DNA of 8,482 nucleotides from an uncultured Aquincola sp. (lineage in GTDB: Bacteria > Pseudomonadota > Gammaproteobacteria > Burkholderiales > Burkholderiaceae): assembly GCA_937883885.1 (NCBI GenBank), contig CAKZXL010000755.1, positions 1-8,482 of the forward strand, read 5' to 3'. Shown one piece after another: positions 1 to 6,552 of this stretch. Numbering within the stretch: the stretch's first letter is position 1; each line of letters starts with the position of its first letter. The position numbers and the translations under genes were made by a program. Below the pieces are notes generated by a model that searched no databases, was not told the DNA's origin, and saw only the letters and a list, made by a program, of their open reading frames with translations.

Positions 1-423
1 GCGGTCGAGCGCGCGCTCGGGCAGCAGGTACACCACCAGCGCGGCCAGCAGCACGGCGCCGGCGCCCCACAGCACCGGCTTTTGCAGCACCGCCCAGTCG
101 GGCGGATCGCTGCGCGAAGGACGCTCACGGAACGGCTGGTTGAGACCGGTGCTGACCTGCGCCAGCGCAGTGCCGCTGTCGGTCTGGTGCGGCAGCAGCG
201 CCAGCACGGGCTCGGCCTCGATGCGCAGCGAGCGGCACACCGTCTTGGCCAGCGCCCGCACGAAGGTCATGTCGGGCAGCTCGCCATAACGGTCCGCTTC
301 CAGGGCCTCCAGCTTGCGCGGCGTCACCTTGATCGACGCGGCCAGCGCCGCGATGTGGATGCCCTGCTTCTCGCGCGCCGCCTTCAGCAGCCCGCCCGCG
401 GTTGGGGCCACAGCCTCACTCAT
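1..423 (-). CDS. rodZ: RodZ-like cytoskeletal HTH membrane protein, C-terminus cut off by window edge
   Basis: Only the first 141 codons are present; the frame is open to base 1. Residues about 9-75 form a Cro/XRE-type helix-turn-helix of the HTH_25 kind found in RodZ. Its features are LKAAREKQGI, then IKVTPRKLEALE, then the DRYGELPDMTFVRA segment. A basic/proline linker and a single membrane segment follow (about 117-134, WGAGAVLLAALVVYLL). In this family the cytoplasmic HTH binds MreB and the periplasmic part helps set rod shape; that is family knowledge. The ATG overlaps the end of pilF by 8 nt and has GAGGA 7 nt upstream, so translational coupling is likely. Position directly after rlmN-pilF matches the usual ndk-rlmN-pilF-rodZ-ispG order. 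The periplasmic domain is outside the window and cannot be judged. Confidence 0.88.
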   Translation of the reverse strand, partial: MSEAVAPTAGGLLKAAREKQGIHIAALAASIKVTPRKLEALEADRYGELPDMTFVRALAKTVCRSLRIEAEPVLALLPHQTDSGTALAQVSTGLNQPFRERPSRSDPPDWAVLQKPVLWGAGAVLLAALVVYLLPERALDR

Positions 424-1240
424 CAAATCGTCCTCTTTCGAAGGCCAGCGTCTGCGGCGCCTGCGGGAAGCGCGCCTTCAGCTGGCGCCCCCACTCTTCG
501 ACGCCGCCCCGGTTGCCCAGGCGGTGTTCGATGCGCACCGCCAGCCACAGCGACTGGGCGTTGGAGCTGTCCTGGCGCATGTTCAGCCGCCGCACGTAGA
601 AGCGGGCGCGCTCGTACTCGGCGCGCAGGTAGAGCACTTCCGACAGGTTGAGCGCCACGGTCGGGTTGCCGGGGTCCAGCTCATAGGACCGGGCCAGCGA
701 GCGCTCGGCGGCGTCCAGCTGGCCGGCACGCGCCTGGCACACGCCCTGGGCCAGCAGCGTGCGCACCAGGTCGCGGTACTGCGGCAGCGCCAGTGCGGCC
801 TCGAACTGCTGCTGCGCCTGCGGAAACAGGCGCTGCTGGCACAGGAACCAGCCGTAGTTGTGGCGCGCGTCGCCATCGCGCGGGTTCAGCTGTAGGGCGC
901 GCTGGAAGCTTTCGTCGGCCAGCCGGTCTTCGCCCATCGAGGCATAGATCAGCCCGCGCAGGTTGTAGGCCTCGCCCAGGTCGGGTTTGGCATTGAGCGC
1001 CTGCTTGACCTCGTCCAGCGCCACTTCGTTCTGCTCGCGGCCGAAATAGGCGGCGGCCAGCTCCAGCCGCAGCCGGGCACGGCGGTCGTTGTCGGTCTGG
1101 TCGGAGGCGGTGCGGATTTCCTGCGAGCTGCCTTGCAGGCCCGAAGGCCCGGGCCCGCCCGGCACCGTCTGGCAGCCGGCCAGCAGGCCCGCCAAGGCCA
1201 GCCCGCCCCACGCCCACGCGAGAGCGCGGTGCACGATCAA
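416..1240 (-). CDS. pilF: PilF/PilW-type type IV pilus biogenesis TPR lipoprotein
   Basis: This 274-residue protein has a lipoprotein signal: a hydrophobic stretch at residues 8-22 and lipobox LLAGC with the acylated cysteine at 23. Tandem tetratricopeptide repeats fill about 53-215. Typical TPR spacing is visible in [39 protein letters not shown] and the following units. PilF/PilW pilotins are outer-membrane lipoproteins that help the PilQ secretin assemble; the role here is inferred from family and gene order. The start is TTG at 1240, with GGAGG only 5 nt upstream (1246-1250). An in-frame GTG at 1234 is the alternative but would put the Shine-Dalgarno 11 nt away. The TTG overlaps the rlmN stop by 4 nt, and the 3' end overlaps rodZ by 8 nt. 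The assignment to pilF rather than a generic TPR lipoprotein rests mostly on context. Confidence 0.9.
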   Translation of the reverse strand: MIVHRALAWAWGGLALAGLLAGCQTVPGGPGPSGLQGSSQEIRTASDQTDNDRRARLRLELAAAYFGREQNEVALDEVKQALNAKPDLGEAYNLRGLIYASMGEDRLADESFQRALQLNPRDGDARHNYGWFLCQQRLFPQAQQQFEAALALPQYRDLVRTLLAQGVCQARAGQLDAAERSLARSYELDPGNPTVALNLSEVLYLRAEYERARFYVRRLNMRQDSSNAQSLWLAVRIEHRLGNRGGVEEWGRQLKARFPQAPQTLAFERGRFDE

Positions 1241-2478
1241 CCGGCCCTCCGCCCGTGCAGGCGGTCTCCCTCAGGCGTGGCGGGAGCCGGCGCAATGCGG
1301 ATCGCCGGGCGGGTGAGCCGCTGGTGGGCGCGGGTGCGGTCCTGCACCTCGCCGGCCAGCTGGCCACAGGCGGCGGCGATGTCGTCGCCGCGGGTGCGGC
1401 GCACCGTGGTGACGATGCCCGACTCGATCAGCACCTGGGCGAAGGCATCGACGCGTTCCTTGGGCGAGCGCAGCAGCCCAGACGCCGGGAACGGGTTGAA
1501 CGGGATCAGGTTGAGCTTGCAGGGCACGGCCGGCGTGCCGGCGCGCCCGGTGACCAGGCGCACCAGCTGGCGCGCCTGCTCGGGGGCATCGTTGGCGCCG
1601 TCGAGCATGCAGTACTCGAAGGTGATGAAGTCGCGCGGGGCGGCTTGCAAGTAACGCTCGCAGGCGGCCATCAGCTCTGCCAGGGGGTACTTGCGGTTCA
1701 GCGGCACCAGCTGGTCACGCAGGCCGTCTTCGGGGGCGTGCAGCGAGACAGCCAGCGCCACCGGGCAGTCCACCCGCAGCCGGTCCATCATCGGCACCAC
1801 GCCGGAGGTGCTGACGGTGACCCGCCGGCGCGACAGGCCGTAGCCATGGTCGTCCAGCATCACCCGCAGCGCGGGCACCAGCGCGCCGTAGTTCTGCAGC
1901 GGCTCGCCCATGCCCATCATCACCACGTTGTCGATCGCGCGCTCACCCGGGCCAAGCTGCAGGCGCTGGCGCAGGTGATGCTCGGCGAACCACAGCTGGG
2001 CGAGGATCTCGCCGGTGGACAGGTTGCGGCTGAAGCCCTGGTGGCCGGTGGAGCAGAAACGGCAGCCCACCGCACAGCCCGCCTGCGACGACACGCACAG
2101 CGTGCCGCGGTCGGCTTCGGGGATGAACACGGCTTCCACCGCGTCGCCGTTGCCCACGTCGAACAGCCACTTGATGGTGCCGTCGGTGGAGGCCTGCTCG
2201 CTGAGGATGGCGAGGCCCCGCACCTCGGCGCGGTGGGCCAGCTTGTCGCGCAGCGAGCGCGCCAGGTCGGACATCTGCGCGAAGTCGGCAGCGCCCTTCT
2301 GGTGAATCCAGCGGAACAGCTGAACGGCGCGGAAGCGCTTTTCGCCCAGCTGTTCGCAGAAGGCCGTGAGGCCTTCGAGGTCGAAGTCCAGCAGGTTGAC
2401 CCGCGCAGCCGCCGACGCGCCATCGGCGCTGCCAGGGGCAGCGACGGCGGGGACGGTGGGCGACTGCAGATCGGCCAT
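1237..2478 (-). CDS. rlmN: Dual-specificity 23S rRNA A2503 / tRNA A37 C2-methyltransferase (radical SAM)
   Basis: RlmN methylates C2 of A2503 in the 23S rRNA peptidyl-transferase region and A37 of some tRNAs, using two SAM molecules and a methyl-cysteine intermediate. All key residues are visible. The radical-SAM cluster motif CxxxCxxC is C135-C139-C142 within GCAVGCRFC. The methyl-carrying cysteines are C128 (TLCVSSQ) and C371 ([15 protein letters not shown]). The SAM-binding MMGMGEP lies at 187-193, and FEYCMLDG near 287-294. Length is 413 residues, against 384 in E. coli. The excess is an Ala/Pro-rich N-terminus (about residues 1-26) and a basic/proline tail after 377. The start ATG has GGAAG 5 nt upstream and lies 19 nt after the ndk stop. 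The stop overlaps pilF by 4 nt. Confidence 0.97.
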   Translation of the reverse strand: MADLQSPTVPAVAAPGSADGASAAARVNLLDFDLEGLTAFCEQLGEKRFRAVQLFRWIHQKGAADFAQMSDLARSLRDKLAHRAEVRGLAILSEQASTDGTIKWLFDVGNGDAVEAVFIPEADRGTLCVSSQAGCAVGCRFCSTGHQGFSRNLSTGEILAQLWFAEHHLRQRLQLGPGERAIDNVVMMGMGEPLQNYGALVPALRVMLDDHGYGLSRRRVTVSTSGVVPMMDRLRVDCPVALAVSLHAPEDGLRDQLVPLNRKYPLAELMAACERYLQAAPRDFITFEYCMLDGANDAPEQARQLVRLVTGRAGTPAVPCKLNLIPFNPFPASGLLRSPKERVDAFAQVLIESGIVTTVRRTRGDDIAAACGQLAGEVQDRTRAHQRLTRPAIRIAPAPATPEGDRLHGRRAG

Positions 2479-2497
2479 GCGGACTTCCAGCGCGCTA

Positions 2498-2923
2498 TCA
2501 GCGGCTGTAGACGTTCATGCCGGGGAAGAAGAACGCGATCTCGTTGGCGGCGGTTTCCGCGGCGTCCGAGCCGTGCACGGCGTTGGCGTCGATGCTGTCG
2601 GCGAAGTCGGCGCGGATGGTGCCCTTGTCGGCCTTCTTGGGGTCGGTGGCGCCCATCAGCTCGCGGTTCTTGGCGATGGCGCCTTCACCTTCGAGCACCT
2701 GGATCATCACCGGGCCCGAGATCATGAAGCTGACCAGGTCGTTGAAGAACGGACGCGCCTTGTGCACGGCGTAGAAAGCTTCCGCTTCACCCTTGGACAG
2801 GTGCGCCATGCGCGCTGCCACCACCTTGAGGCCGGCGCCTTCAAAGCGGGCGTAGATCTGACCGATCACGTTCTTGGCGACGGCGTCGGGCTTGATGATC
2901 GACAGGGTGCGTTCGATGGCCAT
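2498..2923 (-). CDS. ndk: Nucleoside diphosphate kinase
   Basis: Ndk transfers the gamma-phosphate between nucleoside di- and triphosphates through a phosphohistidine, balancing NTP and dNTP pools in the cytoplasm. The 141-residue length is standard for bacterial Ndk. The signature NAVHGSD at 114-120 contains the catalytic histidine H117. K11 in SIIKPDAV, Y51 and R104 occupy the expected nucleotide-binding positions. The start is firm: ATG at 2923 with AGGAG (2932-2936) 8 nt upstream, the clearest Shine-Dalgarno in the window. It is the first gene of the ndk-rlmN-pilF-rodZ group. A 60-bp gap separates it from rluB upstream. Nothing is missing or truncated. Confidence 0.98.
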   Translation of the reverse strand: MAIERTLSIIKPDAVAKNVIGQIYARFEGAGLKVVAARMAHLSKGEAEAFYAVHKARPFFNDLVSFMISGPVMIQVLEGEGAIAKNRELMGATDPKKADKGTIRADFADSIDANAVHGSDAAETAANEIAFFFPGMNVYSR

Positions 2924-2983
2924 GAAAATCTCTCCTGAATCAATGACTTGGCAAAGCCTTGGATTGTAACCCGGCGCAGCCGG
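2924..2983 (-). promoter_or_regulatory. rluB-ndk gap: ndk ribosome binding site, small hairpin, possible promoter
   Basis: This 60-bp gap lies upstream of ndk. Read on the minus strand, it begins right after the rluB stop with a 5-bp stem and 3-nt loop (CCGGC-TGC-GCCGG, 2971-2983), with no T-run after it. That hairpin could weakly terminate rluB transcripts or shield their 3' end. A good -10-like TACAAT lies at 2963-2968. The only -35-like TTGACC (2982-2987) is just 13 nt away, too close for a standard sigma-70 promoter, so a promoter here is tentative. The Shine-Dalgarno AGGAG (2932-2936) is clear. Confidence 0.35.
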
Positions 2984-5644
2984 TCAACGACCGCCGCGGC
3001 CACCGGGGCGGCCACGGCCGCCACCACCATTGCCACCACCACCGCTGCCGCCGCCCCGGCCACCGCGCCCGCCGCCACCGCCCTTGCGGTGGAAGGCATC
3101 GGCGCCGATGTAGCCGACCGAGGTCTGCATCGGATCGGGCTCACGGCCGCCACCGCCACCGCCGCCACCCCGGTTGGGGCCGCCGGGCTTGCCGCCGCGG
3201 GCCTTGGCGCCACCGCCACCACCGCCGTTCTTGCGCGGGAACGGGTTGCCGGCATTGCCGCCGCCCTTGACCAGGCGCTTGTCGTAGGTCTGCTGCAGCG
3301 GATTGGGGATCGGGCCGTCCTCGCTGTACTCGCGGCGCGGCGCGTTGTGCTCGCGCAGCAGCCGCTTGTCGTAGGTCTGTTGCAGCGGGTTCGGAATCGG
3401 GCCGTCGTCGCCATAGTCGCGGCGCTGCTGGCTCAGCTCGCGCATCGCACGCTTGTCGTAGGTCTGCTGCAGCGGATTCGGGATCGGGCCGTCCTCGCGC
3501 TCACGGCGCGGTTCGCGGTTCTCGCGCAGCGCCCGCTTGTCGTAGGTCTGCTGCAGCGGATTGGGAATCGGGCCGTCCTCGCGGATCGGGCGGTTGGAAC
3601 GGGCCTGCCGCGCCTCACGCGCCAACCGCTTGTCGAAGGTCTGCAGCAGCGGATCGGGGATGACCGGACCACGCTCGCGCGGGCCGCGGTTGTTGCGGTC
3701 GCCACGGTCGGGGCGGTCACCGCGCTCGCCACGCGGCGGACGATCGCCTCGCTCGCCGCGATCACCGCGCGCCTGGGCGCCGTTCTGGCCACCGCCCTGC
3801 CCGCGCTTGCCGTTGCGGCCCTGCTTGCCATGCTGGCCACCGCCCTCGCCCTCACGCCCCTCGCGACCTTCCTTCGGACCGCGCGGCACCTGGCCGATCA
3901 GCCGGCGCAGCAGCTTCACATCGGGTTCTTCCAGATCGACCCAGACGCCGCGCTTGAGGCCGCGCGGCAGCACCACGCTGCCGTAGCGGATGCGGATCAG
4001 ACGGCTGACCGTCAGGCCCACCGTGTCGAACAGCTTGCGCACCTCGCGGTTGCGGCCTTCGTTGATGACCACGCGGTACCAGCGGTTCAGGCCTTCGCCG
4101 CCGCCGTCTTCGATGCTGGTGAAAGCGGCCTTCTGGCCGTCGATCTCCACACCTTCCAGCAGCTTGGCCTTGGCCTCGGCTTCCAGCGTGCCCAGCACGC
4201 GCACCGCGTATTCACGCTCGACGCCGAAGCGCGGATGCATCAGCTGGTGGGCCAGGTCGCCCGAGGTGGTGAACAGCAGCAGGCCTTCGGTGTTGATGTC
4301 CAGCCGGCCGACCGACTGCCACTTGCCATGCTGCAGCCGCGGCAGCTTGCGGAAGACGGTGGGGCGCTGCTGCGGGTCGTCCAGCGTGACCACTTCGCCC
4401 ACCGGCTTGTGGTAGGCGATGACACGGGCGGGCGACGGCGCGATGCGCACCTTGATCGGCTTGCCGTTGACCTGGATGCGGTCGCCCCAGGAGATGCGCT
4501 GGCCGGTGTGGGCCGGCTCACCGTTGACGGTGATGCGGCCTTCGGCGATCAGCTGCTCCATGTCGCGGCGCGAGCCGACGCCAGCCTGGGCCAGCACCTT
4601 GTGCAGCTTGGGCGCATCGGCATCGGCGGCCAGCACGCGCTTGGCGGGGCCGTCGGCGTCGTCGCCGGCGCCGTCGTCGGCGCCAGCGGCCGACTCATCG
4701 GCCGGCGAGGCCAGTTCGGCCTCGGGCGCACCTTGCGGCAGGCCGGCTTCAACGGCCTCGGCTTCAGCCAGCGCGGCCTCTTCCTGGGCCAGTTCCACCG
4801 CGTCGTCGAAGGCGCCAGACAGCACCTCGGCGAACAGCGGCGTGGTGTCGGGCCGCGCCACCGGCGGCTGGCCCGGCTTGCGGTCGCCACGCGGCTTGTC
4901 CTGGCGGGGCTTGTCGCCGCGCTCCTTGCGGCCTTCGGCCGGCGCATCGGCGCGTTGCTCGCCGCCCGCGTCGGCGCTGCGCTCACCGCGCTCGCCACGG
5001 TCCTTGCGGCCACGGCGGCGGTTGCGCGAGCGGGATGACCGCTCGCCGGCCGGGGCGCCGTCAGCGGCGGCTTCGCCCGCAGCCGGTTCAGCATCGCCAC
5101 CTGCTTGCGAAGCACGGGATTCGCCCGCGTCCGCGCCTTCGGCCGGGGCGGCCGCACGGGCTTCCGCCGGCGCGGGCGGCGCCTGCTCGGCATTGCCGGC
5201 GGCGCCGTCGAACGACAGCGAGGCTCGCGCGCCCTCGCCTTCCACCGCGGCAGCCTTGGGCTTGCGCGGGCGGCGGGCGGGCTTGGCCGCCGGCTCATCT
5301 GCCGAGGCCGGGGCCTGAGCCGAAGCCGAACCGTCGCTTACCGGGGCTGCAACAGCCTCCACGCCAGCGGGCGCTTCCGAGCCTTCAGCCGAGGCCGCAG
5401 CCGCCGTGCGTGTGCGGCGGCGCGGCTTCGGTGCGGCATCTTCTGCCGCATCAGGGGCCGCAGCCGCGGGCTCGGCGGCAGCCGCCACCGCACCCTCGGG
5501 GGCCGAGGCGCCGGTGTCCGCTGCCTCCGCCGTCTTGCGCGGCGTGCGCCGGCGCTTGGGCTTGGCCTCGCCGTCCTGGGGGGCGGCCGCAGCTGCGGCG
5601 TCCACCGGCAGGTCGGAGGGCAGATCGGAGTCGTTGACGTTCAT
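2984..5644 (-). CDS. rluB: RluB-type 23S rRNA pseudouridine synthase with very long disordered N- and C-terminal arms
   Basis: RluB isomerises a uridine of 23S rRNA (U2605 in E. coli). The catalytic core is normal: an S4 RNA-binding domain at about 345-398 ([15 protein letters not shown], then ITVNGEP), then the RsuA/RluB/RluE synthase domain at about 405-580. That domain holds [12 protein letters not shown] (446-457, catalytic D449), [13 protein letters not shown] and [15 protein letters not shown]. coli RluB has about 290 residues; this one has 886. Residues 1-340 are Ala/Glu/Pro-rich with basic clusters ([23 protein letters not shown]), a strongly basic block at 203-255 and an acidic block at about 276-332. 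Residues 586-660 are RGD/RGE-rich, 659-790 hold five motif repeats, and 794-886 are a glycine/RGG tail. The ATG overlaps the scpB stop (ATGA), and the frame is intact throughout. The core assignment is strong; the role of the arms is unknown, with RNA binding an inference from composition. Confidence 0.93.
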   Translation of the reverse strand: MNVNDSDLPSDLPVDAAAAAAPQDGEAKPKRRRTPRKTAEAADTGASAPEGAVAAAAEPAAAAPDAAEDAAPKPRRRTRTAAAASAEGSEAPAGVEAVAAPVSDGSASAQAPASADEPAAKPARRPRKPKAAAVEGEGARASLSFDGAAGNAEQAPPAPAEARAAAPAEGADAGESRASQAGGDAEPAAGEAAADGAPAGERSSRSRNRRRGRKDRGERGERSADAGGEQRADAPAEGRKERGDKPRQDKPRGDRKPGQPPVARPDTTPLFAEVLSGAFDDAVELAQEEAALAEAEAVEAGLPQGAPEAELASPADESAAGADDGAGDDADGPAKRVLAADADAPKLHKVLAQAGVGSRRDMEQLIAEGRITVNGEPAHTGQRISWGDRIQVNGKPIKVRIAPSPARVIAYHKPVGEVVTLDDPQQRPTVFRKLPRLQHGKWQSVGRLDINTEGLLLFTTSGDLAHQLMHPRFGVEREYAVRVLGTLEAEAKAKLLEGVEIDGQKAAFTSIEDGGGEGLNRWYRVVINEGRNREVRKLFDTVGLTVSRLIRIRYGSVVLPRGLKRGVWVDLEEPDVKLLRRLIGQVPRGPKEGREGREGEGGGQHGKQGRNGKRGQGGGQNGAQARGDRGERGDRPPRGERGDRPDRGDRNNRGPRERGPVIPDPLLQTFDKRLAREARQARSNRPIREDGPIPNPLQQTYDKRALRENREPRREREDGPIPNPLQQTYDKRAMRELSQQRRDYGDDGPIPNPLQQTYDKRLLREHNAPRREYSEDGPIPNPLQQTYDKRLVKGGGNAGNPFPRKNGGGGGGAKARGGKPGGPNRGGGGGGGGREPDPMQTSVGYIGADAFHRKGGGGGRGGRGGGSGGGGNGGGGRGRPGGRGGR
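2987..3265 (-). repeat. Glycine/RGG-rich low-complexity 3' end of rluB
   Basis: This stretch encodes residues 794-886 of RluB. It contains runs of six and eight glycines (about 807-812 and 826-833) and RGGRGGG-type segments to the end. On the plus strand it appears as repeated CCACCG/CCGCCA triplets. Within it a single ordered-looking segment, [15 protein letters not shown] (837-851), breaks the glycine pattern. Such triplet tracts are prone to slippage, so tail length may differ between strains. RGG tails commonly bind RNA; that is inference here. Confidence 0.8.
3275..3664 (-). repeat. Five-copy repeat inside rluB encoding [17 protein letters not shown] motifs
   Basis: Four near-identical 42-nt cores lie at 3275-3316, 3362-3403, 3449-3490 and 3533-3574. 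Each encodes [15 protein letters not shown] diverged fifth copy at 3626-3664 encodes [13 protein letters not shown]. The cores are separated by variable charged linkers with RE and RR residues (for example [12 protein letters not shown]). Repeat periods are 87, 87, 84 and about 93 nt, all multiples of three, so the frame is kept. The cores match better than the linkers, consistent with selection on the motif after duplication. The C-terminal arm is otherwise low complexity, so this looks like a short linear binding motif displayed several times. Confidence 0.9.
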
Positions 5645-6267
5645 GCTTGCGCTTCGGATGAAGGGAGAGGTTCGGTGGGCTCGGACGGCTGGGCGGGGGA
5701 TTCGAGCAAGGAGGCCTGTTCGGCCAGACCGGTGGCCATCAGGTCGATGGCAGCCGGCGTGCCTTCCAGCGGCGGCAGCTGGTCTAGGCTGGACAGGCCC
5801 AGGTCGTCCAGGAACTGCCGCGTGGTGGCATACAGCGCCGGCCGGCCGGGGGCGTCGCGGTGGCCGATCACCTCGATCCAGTTGCGGTCTTCCAGCTGCT
5901 TGACGATCTGGGTGCTGACGGTGACGCCGCGGATGTCCTCGATGTCGCCGCGGGTGACGGGTTGCCGGTAGGCCACGATGGCCAGGGTTTCCATCACGGC
6001 GCGTGAGTAACGCGGCGGCTTCTCGGGGTGCAGCCGGTCGAGGTAGTCGCGCATCTCGGGCCGGCTCTGGAAGCGCCAGCCGGAGGCCAGCGCCACCAGC
6101 TCGACGCCCTTGCCTTCCCAGTCGCGCACCAGCTCGTCGAGCAGGCTGCGCAGGGTGTCGACGCCGACACGGTCATCGAACAACGCACGCATGTCGCGCA
6201 GCGGCAGGGGCTGCTGGGCGCAGATGAGCGCGGTTTCGAGGACGCGCTTCGCATCCTGTGTGTTCAT
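5641..6267 (-). CDS. scpB: Segregation and condensation protein B
   Basis: ScpB is the winged-helix kleisin-associated subunit that works with ScpA and Smc in chromosome compaction and segregation. The 208-residue product has the expected two winged-helix halves (about 1-80 and 88-158). It carries the family hallmark [24 protein letters not shown] split over 92-115, followed by [22 protein letters not shown] (about 125-146). The last 40 residues are a Pro/Ser/Glu-rich tail. The start is ATG at 6267, with only a weak Shine-Dalgarno-like AGAG close upstream. scpA is not adjacent. The next gene upstream, rluD, is 285 bp away. The stop overlaps the rluB start by 4 nt, so scpB and rluB are probably co-translated. 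Confidence 0.95.
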   Translation of the reverse strand: MNTQDAKRVLETALICAQQPLPLRDMRALFDDRVGVDTLRSLLDELVRDWEGKGVELVALASGWRFQSRPEMRDYLDRLHPEKPPRYSRAVMETLAIVAYRQPVTRGDIEDIRGVTVSTQIVKQLEDRNWIEVIGHRDAPGRPALYATTRQFLDDLGLSSLDQLPPLEGTPAAIDLMATGLAEQASLLESPAQPSEPTEPLPSSEAQA

Positions 6268-6285
6268 GGGCTCTGCTTGAAGGGG

Positions 6286-6303
6286 CGCCGGGCGTTACCG
6301 GCG
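6286..6303 (-). repeat. Inverted repeat in the scpB leader
   Basis: CGCCGG (6286-6291) and CCGGCG (6298-6303) form a perfect 6-bp stem with a 6-nt loop. The near edge is 18 nt upstream of the scpB ATG. In the scpB mRNA this hairpin would sit just ahead of the weak ribosome binding region and might affect translation. This is an inference from position only. Confidence 0.45.
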
Positions 6304-6388
6304 GCGTTCACAACATGGGCTGGATCGAATCCCGGCGGTGTGGTTCTTCTTCGGCACCGCGGGGGCCACTGCTCTTGGCAGGTCTTGG

Positions 6389-6440
6389 AGGTTCTTCGCG
6401 GCCAGGCTGGCCGGTGAAAGCCGGATGGCGGAAGAAGCCT
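6389..6440. repeat. Bulged 11-bp stem enclosing a palindrome in rluD-scpB gap
   Basis: AGG (6389-6391) pairs with CCT (6438-6440), TTCTTC (6392-6397) with GAAGAA (6431-6436), and GC (6398-6399) with GC (6428-6429), leaving single-base bulges at 6437 and 6430. The enclosed segment contains the 15-nt palindrome CGGCCAG-G-CTGGCCG (6399-6413) and a CCGG-TGAAAG-CCGG mini-hairpin. The GAAGAA arm could instead pair with TTCTTCTTC at 6344-6352. The pairings are visible, but their function is unknown. Confidence 0.5.
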
Positions 6441-6453
6441 GTTACCGGTTCGG

Positions 6454-6491
6454 GCAGGGTGTGGGGCCCAGGGCCTGGGACCACCGCCTGC
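6454..6491. repeat. Imperfect long inverted repeat in rluD-scpB gap
   Basis: GCAGG (6454-6458) pairs with CCTGC (6487-6491), GTG (6459-6461) with CAC (6482-6484), and CCCAG (6467-6471) with CTGGG (6475-6479) around a GGC loop. This gives a bulged hairpin of about 13 bp. It lies 2 nt from the 13-nt palindrome AACACG-A-CGTGTT (6494-6506). No protein-binding site was recognised in it. Confidence 0.55.
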
Positions 6492-6507
6492 GGAACACGA
6501 CGTGTTG

Positions 6508-6544
6508 GAGCCGCATTGTAGCCCCCGAAAGGGGGAAGCGGCTC
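6508..6544. terminator. Nested hairpin just after rluD, possible terminator without T-run
   Basis: An outer 7-bp arm pair, GAGCCGC (6508-6514) and GCGGCTC (6538-6544), encloses an inner 5-bp stem, CCCCC-GAAA-GGGGG (6522-6535). It begins 8 nt after the last base of the rluD stop codon. No T-run follows on either strand, so it does not meet the standard intrinsic-terminator pattern. On the plus strand the loop is a GAAA tetraloop. It could end rluD transcripts, protect their 3' ends, or be part of a structured RNA. Confidence 0.4.
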
Positions 6545-6552
6545 AGGCTGTG

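Larger units (their letters stand above)
6268..6552. other. 285-bp non-coding gap between rluD and scpB, rich in inverted repeats
   Basis: No convincing gene lies here. An open minus-strand frame of 82 codons from a TTG at 6556 has many A/T third positions, unlike the strongly GC-ending codons of the neighbours, and its proline-rich product resembles nothing I know. The DNA holds a series of inverted repeats: 6286-6303, 6389-6399 with 6428-6440, 6399-6413, 6454-6491, 6494-6506 and 6508-6544. It also holds direct repeats GGTTCTTC (6342-6349, 6390-6397) and GTTACCGG (6294-6301, 6441-6448). It may serve as rluD terminator plus a long scpB leader, or encode a small RNA. I did not recognise any known riboswitch or RNA family in it. 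Confidence 0.6.

Noticed and set aside
1255..2727. 490-codon plus-strand open frame opposite rlmN and ndk
   Set aside because: It spans two well-supported minus-strand genes and their junction, has no recognisable domain, and its composition is that of a shadow frame.
2948..5038. 696-codon plus-strand open frame opposite rluB
   Set aside because: It is antisense to a frame with intact S4 and pseudouridine synthase motifs. Long antisense frames are expected in GC-rich DNA with strong third-position bias. The product is an Ala/Val/Leu/His-rich sequence with no recognisable domain.
6318..6345. tRNA T-arm-like GGATTCGATCC on the minus strand
   Set aside because: The flanking bases do not form a 5-bp T stem, and no anticodon or acceptor arm is found around it.
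6400..6445. Cobalamin riboswitch or 4.5S RNA resemblance (GGCCGGTGAAAGCCGG, GCGGAAGAAGCC)
   Set aside because: The match is limited to a few bases. The conserved cobalamin core ending in ACTGT and the 4.5S GGAAGGAAGCAGCC loop are both missing.
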